Assembly: GCF_000350225.1 (NCBI RefSeq)
Contig: NW_005179299.1
Location: forward strand, 1-64,000
DNA length: 64,000 nucleotides
Source: Chondrus crispus
Taxonomy: Eukaryota; Rhodophyta; Florideophyceae; Gigartinales; Gigartinaceae
Reading direction: 5' to 3'
Shown here: one piece after another, positions 63,221 to 64,000 of the stretch
How positions within the stretch are numbered: position 1 is the first letter of the stretch
How the letters are laid out: every line of letters starts with the position of its first letter
Made by a program: the position numbers and the translations under genes
Notes under the pieces: model-generated
The model's input: only the letters and a program-made list of their open reading frames with translations
The model's database searches: none
What the model was told of the DNA's origin: nothing

Positions 63221-64000
63221 GACCCGGGCGGGACCTCATATTGCGGTTTGCGAAGGCGTGCGTCAAAGTTGCGCTTTTAGCGCGTTTGTTCTTTTCGCAG
63301 GCTCTTATCACCGCCTTTCATCAGGCTTTCCAACCACGACTGCCATTTCAGGTAGTACGCTCGATTCGAGCTAAATCCTTCCAAACTTGGCTGTGCTTGT
63401 AACGCAATGCTTCTCGGCGCCCGAGCTAACACCAGCTTGAAGGGCGCGATATTCGTAGTTCGATGAACTTACGTGTTGTATGCGAACGTCACAGCGTCGC
63501 TAAATAGGTCCCAGTCCTTGGGATGCTCTCCAACGTATTTTCGCAAGGCGGAAGTCAGCGTGCGGTTAAACCTCTCAACTTTGCCGTTGGCTTGCGGGTG
63601 GTACGTAGTCGTGAACACATTGCGTATGCCGAGAATTCGGCAGACATTCTGAGAGAACCGGGCCGTGAACTGTGTTACATTGTCGGACAGCAGCTTGACC
63701 GGCGGTCCGTACACGAATACCCAATGGTGAACGAAGGCTTGTGCGATGTGCGCAGCTGATATCTTCTTCAACGGTACGGTTCGTACCAGTTTCGAGTATC
63801 GATCGCTGATCACGAGAATGTACTGATTTCCTCGTTTAGTTGTAATTAGCTCGCCGAGGATGTCGATGGCGACAAAGTCCAGCGGAGCTTTGGGCGTGAA
63901 CAGCTTCATTTCCTTCGTATTTCTTCTTAACTTCACCCTCTCCGGCGCACATGCGGCGCAATTCTTCGCGACTGCATAGCAGTCTAGGGCCATCGTAGGC
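63221..64000 (-). pseudogene. Ty3/gypsy integrase core, continues past the right edge
   Basis: The frame from 63993 to 63469 shows the zinc-binding end (NCAACAPERVK) and the DDE core: first Asp in DFVAIDILGEL, second in LLSDNVTQFTARF (the usual Gly after Asn is Val), and Glu in YHPQANGKVERFNRTL. After FAYNT the frame stops and coding continues in a shifted frame (NIAPFKLVLAR...QAQPSLEGF) toward the GPY/F region. With at least two frameshifts this copy is dead. It is not the lost 3' part of the 45-50 kb element, because it is on the opposite strand. Confidence 0.8.

Overview
The window looks like a piece of a compact-gene, intron-poor eukaryotic nuclear genome, most likely a red alga (Florideophyte, Chondrus-like). 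This is inference. It rests on long uninterrupted eukaryotic reading frames, a degenerate gene for a plastid-type SppA protease, a GATA zinc-finger gene, a large Sel1-repeat membrane protein, and many LTR, Helitron and small inverted-repeat elements. Few genes look intact. The Sel1-repeat gene and the Helitron Rep-helicase are open throughout; most other coding stretches carry in-frame stops or frameshifts. A 419-base run of N interrupts the Sel1 gene.

Layout. 0-6.8 kb: a doubtful broken gene, then minisatellites (9-bp, 37-bp, 123-bp units) and AT-rich DNA. 6.8-8.3 kb (minus): GATA factor with two in-frame TAG codons. 9.2-10.8 kb: a cluster of small repeats (a diverged piece of a TA-flanked transposon, two copies of a 138-bp palindromic MITE, a foldback-like array, a two-hairpin repeat). 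11.4-17.1 kb (plus): a very large C2H2/OrsD-like plus RecQ helicase protein, split by one frameshift. 17.5-18.5 kb: a 26-bp minisatellite and a scattered inverted motif, next to a truncated SppA gene (18.5-19.7 kb, minus). 19.9-24 kb: no gene, but a striking run of at least eleven short perfect hairpins (22.83-23.34 kb). 24.1-28.1 kb (minus): Sel1-repeat protein. 28.35-28.86 kb: a 510-bp TIR transposon. 29.1-35.2 kb (minus): an apparently intact Helitron with a double zinc-finger companion gene. 36.7-38.2 kb (plus): an unknown gene with an in-frame TGA and a frameshift. 41-50.6 kb: a GC-rich block holding a minus-strand reading frame with four in-frame stops, a hairpin-rich spacer or LTR, and a plus-strand Ty3/gypsy element (gag, protease, RT, RNase H) interrupted by a 703-bp solo LTR and cut off at 50,595. 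50.6-58.3 kb: two long terminal repeats, each followed by a copy of the same unknown gene, both broken by stop codons only. 62.6-64 kb (minus): integrase and chromodomain remains of a second Ty3/gypsy (chromovirus-type) element running off the right edge.

The genes do not form a pathway. The window reads as a transposon-dominated region with nested insertions. The unknown gene duplicated between long terminal repeats is the best candidate for something undescribed. The helicase, the companion gene of the Helitron and the serial-hairpin tract are also worth attention.
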